14,470 bases of DNA from JABDOU01 sp041609995 (GCA_041609995.1 JBFIPU010000071.1:1-14470); one strand, 5' to 3'; positions 6,663 through 13,766 are shown, numbered from the stretch's first letter. The notes: generated by a model from the sequence alone, not told the origin. Program-made: numbers and translations.

Positions 6663-6668
6663 CCTCCT
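6663..6668 (-). promoter_or_regulatory. Strong ribosome binding site AGGAGG of imuA
   Basis: This is a perfect anti-SD match. The only possible start codon 5-12 bases downstream on the coding strand is CTG at 6654-6652, in frame with imuA; the nearest GTG is 60 bases away. An in-frame TGA at 6681-6679 limits how far upstream the gene can begin. Confidence 0.65.
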
Positions 6669-6680
6669 GTAGGGCGAATC

Positions 6681-6709
6681 AGTGTAATCGAACATATGTT
6701 CGATTACAA
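6681..6709 (-). promoter_or_regulatory. imuA-imuB promoter with -35 TTGTAA and -10 TACACT
   Basis: On the minus strand TTGTAA (6709-6704) and TACACT (6686-6681) are separated by exactly 17 bases, the optimal sigma-70 spacing. The spacer is filled by the LexA palindrome. The transcript should begin near 6674, only a few bases before the AGGAGG site, giving a leader of about 20 bases to the CTG start. Confidence 0.65.
6683..6708. promoter_or_regulatory. LexA binding site (SOS box)
   Basis: A perfect 26-base palindrome runs from 6683 to 6708. Its core TCGAACATATGTTCGA (6688-6703) is an exact match to the mycobacterial/actinobacterial LexA box (TCGAAC-N4-GTTCGA). It lies between the -35 and -10 elements of the imuA promoter, so LexA should block RNA polymerase directly and DNA damage should induce imuA-imuB. 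Confidence 0.93.
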
Positions 6710-6903
6710 AACAACAAGGTGGCAAAACCCACACAGCGGCCGATAACAGGAAGGGAAATAGTGTTACCGACCCAAACCGGATACCCGACGACCTTCCTAC
6801 AATGATCGCCGAGGAGAGACCCGGGGTGTGCTCAGCGCTTCCCGTCGGTGGGACTGGTGTAGGGCGAGACGGGGCACGAGACTGGGCACACGAGAAGCGG
6901 AAC

Positions 6904-8316
6904 ATGGCATTCAACTCTCTTCAATACGCGGCCTTCCTGCCACTCGTCTTCGTCCTGTACTGGACCGTTCTCCGCAAACGTCAGAACGCGCTGCTGCTCG
7001 TCGCCTCCTACATCTTCTATGGAAGCTGGGATTGGCGCTTCCTCAGCCTGATATGGATCAGCACCATCGCCGACTACACCATCGCCCGCGCCCTCGGCCG
7101 GAGCGAAGACGACAACGTACGGCGGCGGCTCGTTCTCGCCAGCGTCGGGGTGAACCTGGGAATCCTCGGGTTCTTCAAATACTTCAACTTCTTCACGGAT
7201 TCGGCGACCGCGTTGCTGAACGGCTTCGGGCTGGAAACCTCACCGGCCTTCCTCAGCATCATCCTCCCGGTCGGGATCTCCTTCTACACCTTCCAGACGC
7301 TGGGCTACACGATCGATGTCTACCGCCGCGAGATGGAACCCACCGACAACCTCCTGGACTTCGCCGTCTACGTCGCGTTCTTCCCGCAGCTGGTGGCGGG
7401 ACCGATCGAGCGAGCCCGGCGGCTCCTGCCCCAGATCGAGGCCCGGCGCTCGCTTCCCCGGCGCGACGACCTGTTTTCGGGCGTTTTCCTCATCCTGCTC
7501 GGCCTTTTCAAGAAGGTCGTGATCGCCGATGGCCTGGCCGGATCCGTGAACGAGGCCTTTGCCCGATCCGAAACCGGTGGCTGGGTCATGCTCCTGGTCG
7601 GGCTGTATGCGTTTTCGCTGCAGATCTACGGGGACTTTTCCGGCTACTCCAACATCGCCCGCGGCACGTCGCGGTTATTGGGGATCGAGCTCATGGTCAA
7701 TTTCGAGCAGCCCTACCTCTCTCGCAACATCACCCACTTCTGGCGGACCTGGCACATCTCCCTCAGCACCTGGTTGCGCGACTACCTCTACATCACCCTG
7801 GGCGGCAACCGGGGAGGCGTGAACAAGACCTACCGCAACCTGGCGCTGACGATGCTGCTGGGAGGGCTGTGGCACGGCGCTTCCTGGAACTTCGTGATCT
7901 GGGGCGGGCTCCATGGCCTCTACCTGATCGGCCACCGATTCATGCGCGACCGGGCGCCCAAGCAGGCGAACGACCCCGTCAAACCGCGAGACATCTTGCC
8001 CATACTGGCGACCTTCCACCTGGTGTGCCTGACGTGGATCTTCTTCCGGGCCGACGGTTTCGGACAGGCGTGGTCATATCTGACCGGAATCCTGACCCTG
8101 CGGGCGGGCGCTCCCGATTTCCGAGCGATCAGTCTTCTCATCCCGCTCGGCCTCATGATGCTCGCCATCGATCTGGCGCAGCGTCAGCTGGGTAAGCAGA
8201 CGGCCATTCTCACGTGGAGCCCGGTGCAACGGGGCCTGGCATTCGGAGTCATGGTGGTGGGCATCGTCGTGTTCAGCGGAGCCGCCCAGGTTCCATTCAT
8301 CTACTTCCAATTCTGA
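6904..8316 (+). CDS. MBOAT-family O-acyltransferase (AlgI/DltB-like)
   Basis: The product has 470 residues with about ten membrane spans. The start MAFNSLQYAAFLPLVFVLYW is the canonical N-terminus of the AlgI/DltB branch, which is why I choose ATG 6904 over the in-frame ATG at 6802; the extra 34 codons of the longer form show no family match. Family blocks are ILPVGISFYTFQTLGY (120-135), AFFPQLVAGPIER (158-170), QIYGDFSGYSNIARG (240-254), THFWRTWHISLSTWLRDY (277-294) and LLGGLWHGASWNFVIWGGLH (318-337). His324 in WHG is the conserved active-site histidine, with His284 and His337 as further conserved positions. These proteins pass acyl groups, usually acetyl, across the cytoplasmic membrane to an extracytoplasmic partner. 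That partner is the next gene, whose ATG shares one base with this stop codon. Confidence 0.93.
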   Translation: MAFNSLQYAAFLPLVFVLYWTVLRKRQNALLLVASYIFYGSWDWRFLSLIWISTIADYTIARALGRSEDDNVRRRLVLASVGVNLGILGFFKYFNFFTDSATALLNGFGLETSPAFLSIILPVGISFYTFQTLGYTIDVYRREMEPTDNLLDFAVYVAFFPQLVAGPIERARRLLPQIEARRSLPRRDDLFSGVFLILLGLFKKVVIADGLAGSVNEAFARSETGGWVMLLVGLYAFSLQIYGDFSGYSNIARGTSRLLGIELMVNFEQPYLSRNITHFWRTWHISLSTWLRDYLYITLGGNRGGVNKTYRNLALTMLLGGLWHGASWNFVIWGGLHGLYLIGHRFMRDRAPKQANDPVKPRDILPILATFHLVCLTWIFFRADGFGQAWSYLTGILTLRAGAPDFRAISLLIPLGLMMLAIDLAQRQLGKQTAILTWSPVQRGLAFGVMVVGIVVFSGAAQVPFIYFQF

Positions 8317-9392
8317 TGGCAGCGTTACCAGTGCAGGCAACCACCGAAGAAGACATGAATCGGAGCGTCGAGCTGGCGGTAGCCGAGCGCGGGCACAAGA
8401 TAACGCGCACCACCTGGCTCACGTTCCTCGCCGTGCTGGTGGTGGCCGAGGTCATCGCCCGCATCCTGTCGGCCGGCCTGGCGGATCCCCAATGGAACTT
8501 CGCCCAGACGGATCGGAAAGTGGCCGAAATGAGCGCGCTGGCCAACAACGGGGGGGCCGAAATCGTGTTCGTCGGCAACTCGGCGGTCAACTCGGACATC
8601 ATCTCAGACGTCATCGCCCGCGACACCCGGTTCGAGCGCGTCTACAACGCAGGGCTCGACGGCTCACCGGGCAAACTGATCGAAGACTGGACGATCAACG
8701 TGGTCGAACCCCTCCTCGGACCCGAGGTGGTGGTCATCGGCCTCACCAGCCGTGATCTCAATGACGGTTCGCGCTCCAATCTGTCGGTGACCTCCGGGTA
8801 CATGAACTCGGCCGGCCGGGCGTCGTTCCTGGGGCAAGAGGCGATTGGCCAAAAGGCCGACCGTTTTTTTGGCGAGCTCTTTGCCCTGGTGCGCATTCGG
8901 GGGTTCTTGCGCGATCCGGTTTCACTGATCACCCAGTACCGGGATGACATTGCCGAGGAGCGCATCCGCGCCATCGACGATTTCACCAAGCAGCCGTACC
9001 GCAACGACACGATCCTCATCAACCGCACCCGCGAACGGGCACTCAACGACTACTCGGTGGACGCCGGCGGCGATCAGGACAGCCAGGTGGCGGCCGTCGT
9101 GCGCCTCATCGACAAACTCCAGGCGCGCGGCGTGCAGGTGGTGTTGGTGGAGATGCCCTACTCGGGCGCCGATTATCTGTCGCTCCACACCAACGGAGCG
9201 GCCGACTACGAGCGGTACCGCACAGCGCTGCGATCGATCGCCCACGCCACCGGTATACCGCTGATCGACGGAACCCGGCCGGAGTGGACGACCGACTACT
9301 TCGAGGATTTCTTGCACCTCAACTCGGCGGGAGCCAACACCTTCAGTGCAGAACTGGCCGCCGAGCTGGAGGTGCTCCTGGCTGACGGTTAG
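8316..9392 (+). CDS. Membrane-anchored SGNH-like acyltransferase partner of MBOAT
   Basis: The 358-residue product has a single N-terminal membrane span near residues 33-54, after a short cytoplasmic segment, so the main domain should be extracytoplasmic. SGNH features are visible: EIVFVGNSAVNSD (82-94) with Ser89 in the GNS form of block I, a strand and loop PEVVVIGLTSRDLND (136-150), and near the end DFLHLNSAG with Asp331 and His334 in the DxxH pair. In AlgI/AlgJ, PatA/PatB and DltB/DltD pairs such a protein takes the acyl group from the MBOAT channel and places it on a polysaccharide or teichoic acid. The polymer here is unknown, since no glycan synthesis genes are next to it. The start at 8316 overlaps the MBOAT stop (TGATG), which favours reinitiation; ATG 8355, behind a GAAGAAG, is an alternative. 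Confidence 0.82.
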   Translation: MAALPVQATTEEDMNRSVELAVAERGHKITRTTWLTFLAVLVVAEVIARILSAGLADPQWNFAQTDRKVAEMSALANNGGAEIVFVGNSAVNSDIISDVIARDTRFERVYNAGLDGSPGKLIEDWTINVVEPLLGPEVVVIGLTSRDLNDGSRSNLSVTSGYMNSAGRASFLGQEAIGQKADRFFGELFALVRIRGFLRDPVSLITQYRDDIAEERIRAIDDFTKQPYRNDTILINRTRERALNDYSVDAGGDQDSQVAAVVRLIDKLQARGVQVVLVEMPYSGADYLSLHTNGAADYERYRTALRSIAHATGIPLIDGTRPEWTTDYFEDFLHLNSAGANTFSAELAAELEVLLADG

Positions 9393-11833
9393 CCGTCGAA
9401 TTCGTCCTCGAAGGAGACCATCTTGCGCTGGGGGCTCTGGCCAGAACGGGCCGGCTCGCGTCCCCGGTCACCATCGTTGTTGCGCTGCTTGGGGCGCCGG
9501 CGTTGTCCGCCCTCACCGCGATCACGGTCCCGGTCACCCCGCTCCCGATCACGGCCACGGTCGCGTCCGCCCCGGTCGCGGTCCCGGTCACCTCGCTCCC
9601 GATCACGGCCACCGTCACGGTCGCGTCCGCCCCGATCGCGGTCACGCCCGCCCCGGTCGCGGTCGCCGTCGCGCTTCTTGACCGGCTCGGCTCCCGGAAG
9701 TCTCAGGCTGATCTTGCCATTGCGGTCGATCTCCTCGACCACCACCGTCACCTTGTCACCGAGGTTGTAGACGTCCTCGACCTTGTCGACGCGCTCGCCG
9801 CCACCCATCTTGGAGATGTGGAGCAGCCCGTCGCGTCCCATCAGGATGTTGACGAAAGCGCCGAACTTGGTGATGTTGACGACTTCGCCCTCGTACTCGA
9901 CGCCGACCTCCGGCTCTGGCGGAAACGCCACGGACATCACGAGCTCCTTGGCGGCTTCCAGTGACGCCCTATCGGCGGCACCGATGCGGATGGTTCCGTC
10001 GTCATCGATGTCGAGCACAGCGCCCGTGTCCTCTTCGATCTGACGGATCATCTTGCCTTTCGGCCCGATGACTTCGCCGATCTTGTCCTTCGGTACCTGG
10101 ACCGCCTCGATACGCGGCGTGTACGGGCGCATCTCTTCCCGCGGGGCCGGCATGGCCTTTTGCATCACGTCCAGGATGGTCATGCGGGCGTCTTTGGCCT
10201 GATAGAGCGCCTTGGTGAGCACCTCCGACGGCAACCCCTCGATCTTGGTGTCGAGCTGCATGGCGGTGATGGTCTCAGCCGTTCCGGCGACCTTGAAGTC
10301 CATGTCTCCCAGCGCATCCTCGGCTCCGAGGATGTCGGTCAAAGTGACGAACTCACCGTCCTGGGCGATCACGCCCATGGCGATACCGGCCACCGGGCCG
10401 GACACGGGCACGCCGGCGTCCATCAACGAAAGGCTGGATCCGCACACCGAAGCCATCGAGCTGGAACCGTTCGACGCCAGCACCTCGGACACGAGCCGGA
10501 AGGCATAGGGGAACTCCTCGCTGCTCGGGATCACCGGCAGCAGTGCCCTTTCCGCCAGGGCCCCGTGCCCGATCTCGCGTCGCTTGGGCCCGCGCATGAA
10601 GCCGGTCTCGCCGGTCGAGAACGGTGGGAAGTTGTAATGGTGCATGTAGCGCTTCGACTCGCTGAGGTCGATGGTGTCGAGCATCTGCTCCATCCGCAAC
10701 ATCCCCAGGGTCGTGACATTCAGGACCTGGGTCTCGCCCCGGGTGAACAGCGCAGATCCGTGCGCCCGCGGCAACACGCCGACCTGAGCGTCGAGTTGGC
10801 GGATGTCAGCCGGACCGCGACCGTCGAGGCGGATACCTTCGGTCACGACCCGGTTGCGCATCGTCTTCTTGGCGACCGCATCGAACGCCTTCTTCAGCGA
10901 CCGTTCGAGGTCCTCGTCGTCGCTGTCGCCCATCAGGCCCTCGACCACCTCGGTCTTGAGCGCCTTCTGCGCCAGGCCACGCTCTTTCTTGCCGGTCAAC
11001 GAAATCACCGGAATCAGGCGATCGCCGATGGCGCCGGTGACCATCTGGACGTGCTCGTCGGTATAGGGGATGAGCGATTCGTACTCGACCTCCTCGATGT
11101 CGACCAGCGCCCGCAGCTCGAGTTGCTTGTCGATCATCGTGCGGATGTAATCCTTGGCCTCTTCGAGGCCCTGGGCCACGGCATCTTCGTCCGTCGGGGG
11201 CTGCCCCGCCTCGATCAGCCGGACCGCCTCCTCGGTGGCGCCCGCCTCGACCATGATCACGTCAATGCCCCCATCCGGATTCTTGACTCCGGCCACCACG
11301 AGATCGAACACCGATTCCTCGAGGTCCTGGAAGGTCGGGAACGGCTCCCATACGCCGTCCCGGTAGCCGAGACGAACGGCCCCAATCGGTCCCTCGAATG
11401 GAATGGGGCTGGTGGAAAGGGCAGCGGACGCCCCGTTGAGGGCAATCACGTCATAGGGGTTCTCCAGATCCACGGCCATGACCGTGGCAACGATGTGAGT
11501 CTCGCTGAGGAAACCATCGCGAAACGACGGACGGAGAGGCCGGTCTATCAAGCGCGCTGTCAGTGTCGCTTTCTCGGTGGCGCGGCCTTCTCTCCGAAAG
11601 AATGAGCCGGGGATTCGGCCCACCGCATACATCCGCTCCTCGACATCGACGGTCAGTGGAAAGAAGTCCTGACCTTCGCGTACTTCGCGCTTGGCGACTG
11701 CGGTCACGAGGACCTGGGTGTCCCCTACGGCGACGACAACGGAGCCATCGGCCTGTTGGGCCAGCTGCCCGATTGTGAATGTGATCTCCTTGCCACCGAT
11801 CGTGGCAGAGACCGTGTTGACGTTGTCAAACAT
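9389..11833 (-). CDS. pnp: Polyribonucleotide nucleotidyltransferase (PNPase)
   Basis: The 814-residue product has the full PNPase order: first RNase PH domain (about 10-150) with FFPLTVDVEERMYAVGRIPG, an all-alpha linker (about 225-320), second RNase PH domain (about 330-545) with GSSSMASVCGSSLSLMD and DALGDMDFKVAGT that hold the catalytic serine/aspartate cluster, KH domain (about 568-630) with GPKG at 590-593, and S1 domain (about 643-713) starting VEYEGEVVNITKFGAF. It degrades RNA 3' to 5' with phosphate and can add tails; many actinobacterial forms also make pppGpp-type nucleotides. Residues 721-776 form an Arg/Asp/Gly repeat tail, then SFEDEFDG closes the protein. ATG 11833 follows AGGAGAAG. 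The gene follows rpsO on the same strand. Its stop overlaps the convergent SGNH gene's stop by four bases. Confidence 0.98.
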   Translation of the reverse strand: MFDNVNTVSATIGGKEITFTIGQLAQQADGSVVVAVGDTQVLVTAVAKREVREGQDFFPLTVDVEERMYAVGRIPGSFFRREGRATEKATLTARLIDRPLRPSFRDGFLSETHIVATVMAVDLENPYDVIALNGASAALSTSPIPFEGPIGAVRLGYRDGVWEPFPTFQDLEESVFDLVVAGVKNPDGGIDVIMVEAGATEEAVRLIEAGQPPTDEDAVAQGLEEAKDYIRTMIDKQLELRALVDIEEVEYESLIPYTDEHVQMVTGAIGDRLIPVISLTGKKERGLAQKALKTEVVEGLMGDSDDEDLERSLKKAFDAVAKKTMRNRVVTEGIRLDGRGPADIRQLDAQVGVLPRAHGSALFTRGETQVLNVTTLGMLRMEQMLDTIDLSESKRYMHHYNFPPFSTGETGFMRGPKRREIGHGALAERALLPVIPSSEEFPYAFRLVSEVLASNGSSSMASVCGSSLSLMDAGVPVSGPVAGIAMGVIAQDGEFVTLTDILGAEDALGDMDFKVAGTAETITAMQLDTKIEGLPSEVLTKALYQAKDARMTILDVMQKAMPAPREEMRPYTPRIEAVQVPKDKIGEVIGPKGKMIRQIEEDTGAVLDIDDDGTIRIGAADRASLEAAKELVMSVAFPPEPEVGVEYEGEVVNITKFGAFVNILMGRDGLLHISKMGGGERVDKVEDVYNLGDKVTVVVEEIDRNGKISLRLPGAEPVKKRDGDRDRGGRDRDRGGRDRDGGRDRERGDRDRDRGGRDRGRDRERGDRDRDRGEGGQRRRPKQRNNDGDRGREPARSGQSPQRKMVSFEDEFDG
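9525..9634 (-). repeat. Duplicated module in the pnp C-terminal tail
   Basis: Two imperfect copies lie at 9525-9574 and 9579-9634. They differ by a six-base insertion (CGTCAC) in the second copy plus a few substitutions, so the frame is kept. Each copy encodes a GRDRERGDRDRDR-type block. The wider region 9515-9680 is made of 6- and 9-base variants of the same Arg/Asp/Gly codons. Confidence 0.75.
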
Positions 11834-11948
11834 TGACTCGTCTTCTCCTAGATAGTGCGCACCCGTGTGGTGCGTGTGGTTCTTCTTCTTGCCTCACGGG
11901 CGACCCGCTCGGGCCGGCCGTTCTCGATTGCACACGGGACGAGTCAAT
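11832..11948 (-). promoter_or_regulatory. pnp leader helix that can mask the start codon
   Basis: On the minus-strand message, the segment 11948-11938 (ATTGACTCGTC) is an exact 11-base complement of 11842-11832 (GACGAGTCAAT), which runs into the AT of the pnp ATG. The adjoining segment 11938-11931 is an exact 8-base complement of 11869-11862. Together they give a helix of about 18 pairs with a 19-base bulge on one side that contains the AGGAGAA ribosome binding site. The competing small hairpin CGCACC-5-GGTGCG at 11858-11874 would use some of the same bases. Regulation of pnp translation by this fold is inferred. Confidence 0.55.
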
Positions 11949-11963
11949 TACCAGTAGACACGG

Positions 11964-11998
11964 CTCTGCGCCAGAGGGCACGCCATACGGACGTGCCC
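11964..11998 (-). promoter_or_regulatory. Two abutting hairpins in the rpsO-pnp spacer
   Basis: GGGCACG (11976-11982) pairs exactly with CGTGCCC (11992-11998) around a 9-base loop, and CTCTG (11964-11968) pairs with CAGAG (11972-11976) around a 3-base loop; the two stems share base 11976. Neither is followed by a U-run, so this is not an intrinsic terminator. In E. coli and relatives the rpsO-pnp spacer carries stems cut by RNase III that control pnp; a similar processing role here is by analogy only. Confidence 0.45.
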
Positions 11999-12086
11999 GG
12001 TGACACTGAGCAGTCGCCACTGACAACTGCCCGTCCCCCTCCATGCAAGAAAGATCTCGGTACCGCCCAGAGGACGTTTGGTAGGC

Positions 12087-12344
12087 CTACCGGCGCAGTC
12101 CGAGCTTGGCAATCAACGCCCGGTATCGCTCCACGTCCTGGTTCTGCAGGTAGTTGAGCAGCCGGCGGCGTTTGCCCACCATCATGAGGAGACCTCGCCG
12201 CGAATGATGGTCCTTCTTGTGGACCTTCAGGTGTCCGGTGAGATGATTGATGCGCTCCGTGAGGAGGGCAACCTGAACCTCGGGCGAGCCCGTATCGCTT
12301 TCGTGCGACCGGTACTCGGCGATGGTGATCGATTTGTCTTGCAT
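12087..12344 (-). CDS. rpsO: 30S ribosomal protein S15
   Basis: The 85-residue product matches S15 along its length: HESDTGSPEVQVALLTERI (residues 14-32), then INHLTGHLKVHKKDHHSRRG and LLMMVGKRRRLLNYL, the family signature that contacts 16S rRNA helices 20-22. S15 is a primary assembly protein of the small subunit platform. The ATG at 12344 follows AAAGGA with good spacing. The N-terminus is slightly shorter than the usual 88-89 residues because the leading MALT-type segment is replaced by MQDKSITIAEYRS; longer in-frame extension to 12455 shows no S15 similarity. It is the first gene of rpsO-pnp, with 253 bases of structured spacer before pnp. No confident promoter was found upstream. Confidence 0.97.
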   Translation of the reverse strand: MQDKSITIAEYRSHESDTGSPEVQVALLTERINHLTGHLKVHKKDHHSRRGLLMMVGKRRRLLNYLQNQDVERYRALIAKLGLRR

Positions 12345-12401
12345 AGTTCCTTTCCCATTTCCTGACGCGGATCCGATGACACGGCATGCCCCGGGAGCCT
12401 C

Positions 12402-12425
12402 ATGGAAGGGTGTATGGAAGGTGTG
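12402..12425. repeat. Short 12-base direct repeat upstream of rpsO
   Basis: ATGGAAGGGTGT (12402-12413) is followed directly by ATGGAAGGTGTG (12414-12425), two near-identical 12-base units. They lie about 60-80 bases upstream of the rpsO start. No function can be assigned; it may be part of the rpsO promoter region or a chance duplication. Confidence 0.4.
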
Positions 12426-12495
12426 AGCAATACCGGCGAACGCCGGCGGCCTCAAGCATAGCGAGGCTGCAGCCGATGTGTTAGCTGCTTTGACG

Positions 12496-12530
12496 ACCCG
12501 CCGATCGTCGGAACGTCACGGTCGGCGGGT
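12496..12530 (+). promoter_or_regulatory. GC-rich hairpin before the YibE/F gene
   Basis: ACCCGCCGA (12496-12504) and TCGGCGGGT (12522-12530) are exact 9-base reverse complements around a 17-base loop. The 3' arm ends one base before the GTG at 12531 and covers the only SD-like GGCGGG. It could act as a translation-control hairpin, a bidirectional regulator site in the divergent rpsO/YibE-F gap, or a sign that translation truly begins further downstream. Confidence 0.45.
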
Positions 12531-13766
12531 GTGCGACCCGATCATGTCTCCCCGGTGACCGGCAATCAGCTGATTACGCTCTGGCCCGTGACGGACGACG
12601 CGGAGGATCTGAGCGACTGGCAGGAATTCGCCGAGGGCTCGATCAATCCGGGTCCTTCTCGCCTCGTCTTCACGAACGAGCAGCTGCTGGCGGCCGTGGT
12701 CACAGGGGCGGCAGCCGTGATCGTCGGCATCATCGTGCTGTGGCCGAGCTCAGACCGCGATCCGGGTGAGCTGGCTTCCTATGTCATCAGCGAGACCTTT
12801 GAGGCCGAGGTGGCGCGGATTGTGCCAGGACCCTGCGAGGGCTGTCTGGACGTGGACTTCGAGCTGACCGCCGGGCCCGACATCGGCCGGTTCGTCACTC
12901 AGACGTTCTCGCAGTCACGGGCTACGGACTTCGATCTCGGCGACAAGGTTGTTCTCGGATACCAAGCCGAACAGTCAGAGGAATTCCAATACGTCTTTCA
13001 CGATCGCCAGCGTCGAGGGGTTCTGGTGTGGGTGGCTCTGGCCTTCGCCGCTGCCGTGGTGCTCCTGGGACGTCTGCGGGGACTCAGTGCGTTGGCGGGG
13101 TTGGCGGCGAGCCTCGCCGTCCTCCTGTGGTTCGTGTTGCCGGCCATTTTGGATGGGCAACCACCCGTGTGGGTAGCCGTGGTGGGGGCCTCCGCCATCG
13201 CCTACCTCGCCCTGTATCTGGCTCACGGGTTCCGCCCGCTGACCACCGTCGCTCTCGTCGGAACGGTGGCAGCGTTGCTATTCACGGCCCTTTTGTCATG
13301 GGTGGTCGTGAGTGTGGCGGAGCTGACCGGATTCGCCACTGAGGAGGCGAGCTTCCTGACACTCTTCAACCAGGAGCTCGATTTCCGGGGCCTGGTGTTG
13401 GCCGGCGTCGTGCTCGGGGCGATGGGAGCCCTCGACGATGTGACCGTCACCCAGGCGTCAGCGGTGTGGGAGCTGCGCGAAGCCGATTCCACGATGACGC
13501 CTCGCCAACTCTTTCAATCGGGGCTGCGGATCGGACGCGACCACATCGCATCCACCGTAAACACACTCGTGCTCGCCTACGCGGGCGCATCCCTGCCGCT
13601 ACTGGCGCTGTTCGTGTTGTCCGAACAATCGCTGGTGACGTTCGCCAACTCCGAGGCGGTGGCGACCGAGATCATCCGAACTCTGGTCGGTTCGATCGGT
13701 CTCGTCGCAGCGGTGCCGCTGACGACCTGGCTGGCCGCCCACGTTGCCACCGAGTCGAGCCACTGA
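12531..13766 (+). CDS. YibE/F family integral membrane protein
   Basis: The 411-residue reading has a first membrane span near residues 52-71, an extracytoplasmic domain (about 75-160) with a CEGC cysteine pair at 102-105, then about seven spans from residue 163 to the end. The YibE/F signature GALDDVTVTQASAVWEL lies at 299-314, followed by GLRIGRDHIASTVNTLVLAYAG-type sequence typical of the family. YibE/F proteins are multi-pass membrane proteins of unproven function; transport has been suggested. Start choice is uncertain: GTG 12531 is used here, but it sits against a strong hairpin, and in-frame GTG 12555 and GTG 12588 (giving MTDDAEDLSDW) are plausible. The gene is divergent from rpsO and convergent with the RidA-family gene, so it appears to be transcribed alone. 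Confidence 0.88.
   Translation: MRPDHVSPVTGNQLITLWPVTDDAEDLSDWQEFAEGSINPGPSRLVFTNEQLLAAVVTGAAAVIVGIIVLWPSSDRDPGELASYVISETFEAEVARIVPGPCEGCLDVDFELTAGPDIGRFVTQTFSQSRATDFDLGDKVVLGYQAEQSEEFQYVFHDRQRRGVLVWVALAFAAAVVLLGRLRGLSALAGLAASLAVLLWFVLPAILDGQPPVWVAVVGASAIAYLALYLAHGFRPLTTVALVGTVAALLFTALLSWVVVSVAELTGFATEEASFLTLFNQELDFRGLVLAGVVLGAMGALDDVTVTQASAVWELREADSTMTPRQLFQSGLRIGRDHIASTVNTLVLAYAGASLPLLALFVLSEQSLVTFANSEAVATEIIRTLVGSIGLVAAVPLTTWLAAHVATESSH

Noticed and set aside
6724..6903. Possible riboswitch or promoter before the MBOAT gene (TACAAT at 6796-6801, CCCGTC/GACGGG pair at 6841-6873)
   Set aside because: No -35 element at proper spacing was found, and the pairing does not resemble any riboswitch class that I can recall.
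6802..6903. N-terminal 34-codon extension of the MBOAT protein from ATG 6802
   Set aside because: No ribosome binding site, and the sequence before ATG 6904 has no family similarity while residues from 6904 match the canonical MBOAT N-terminus.
6828..8195. 455-codon open frame overlapping the MBOAT gene in another frame
   Set aside because: Arg/Pro/Ala-rich translation with no hydrophobic pattern or motif; the MBOAT frame shows full family conservation.
9515..9680. Repeat-rich block as a CRISPR-like or intergenic repeat array
   Set aside because: The units are 6-15 base codon repeats within the pnp frame, with no spacers of constant size.
10160..11605. 481-codon open frame antisense to pnp
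   Set aside because: It mirrors the pnp codon pattern on the opposite strand, a common effect in GC-rich genes. It is rich in His, Arg, Gly and Asp with no domain, and pnp is certain here.
12433..12446. CCGGC-GAAC-GCCGG hairpin as the rpsO or YibE/F terminator
   Set aside because: It lies upstream of both divergent genes, has no U-run, and no gene ends there; chance is likely in GC-rich DNA.
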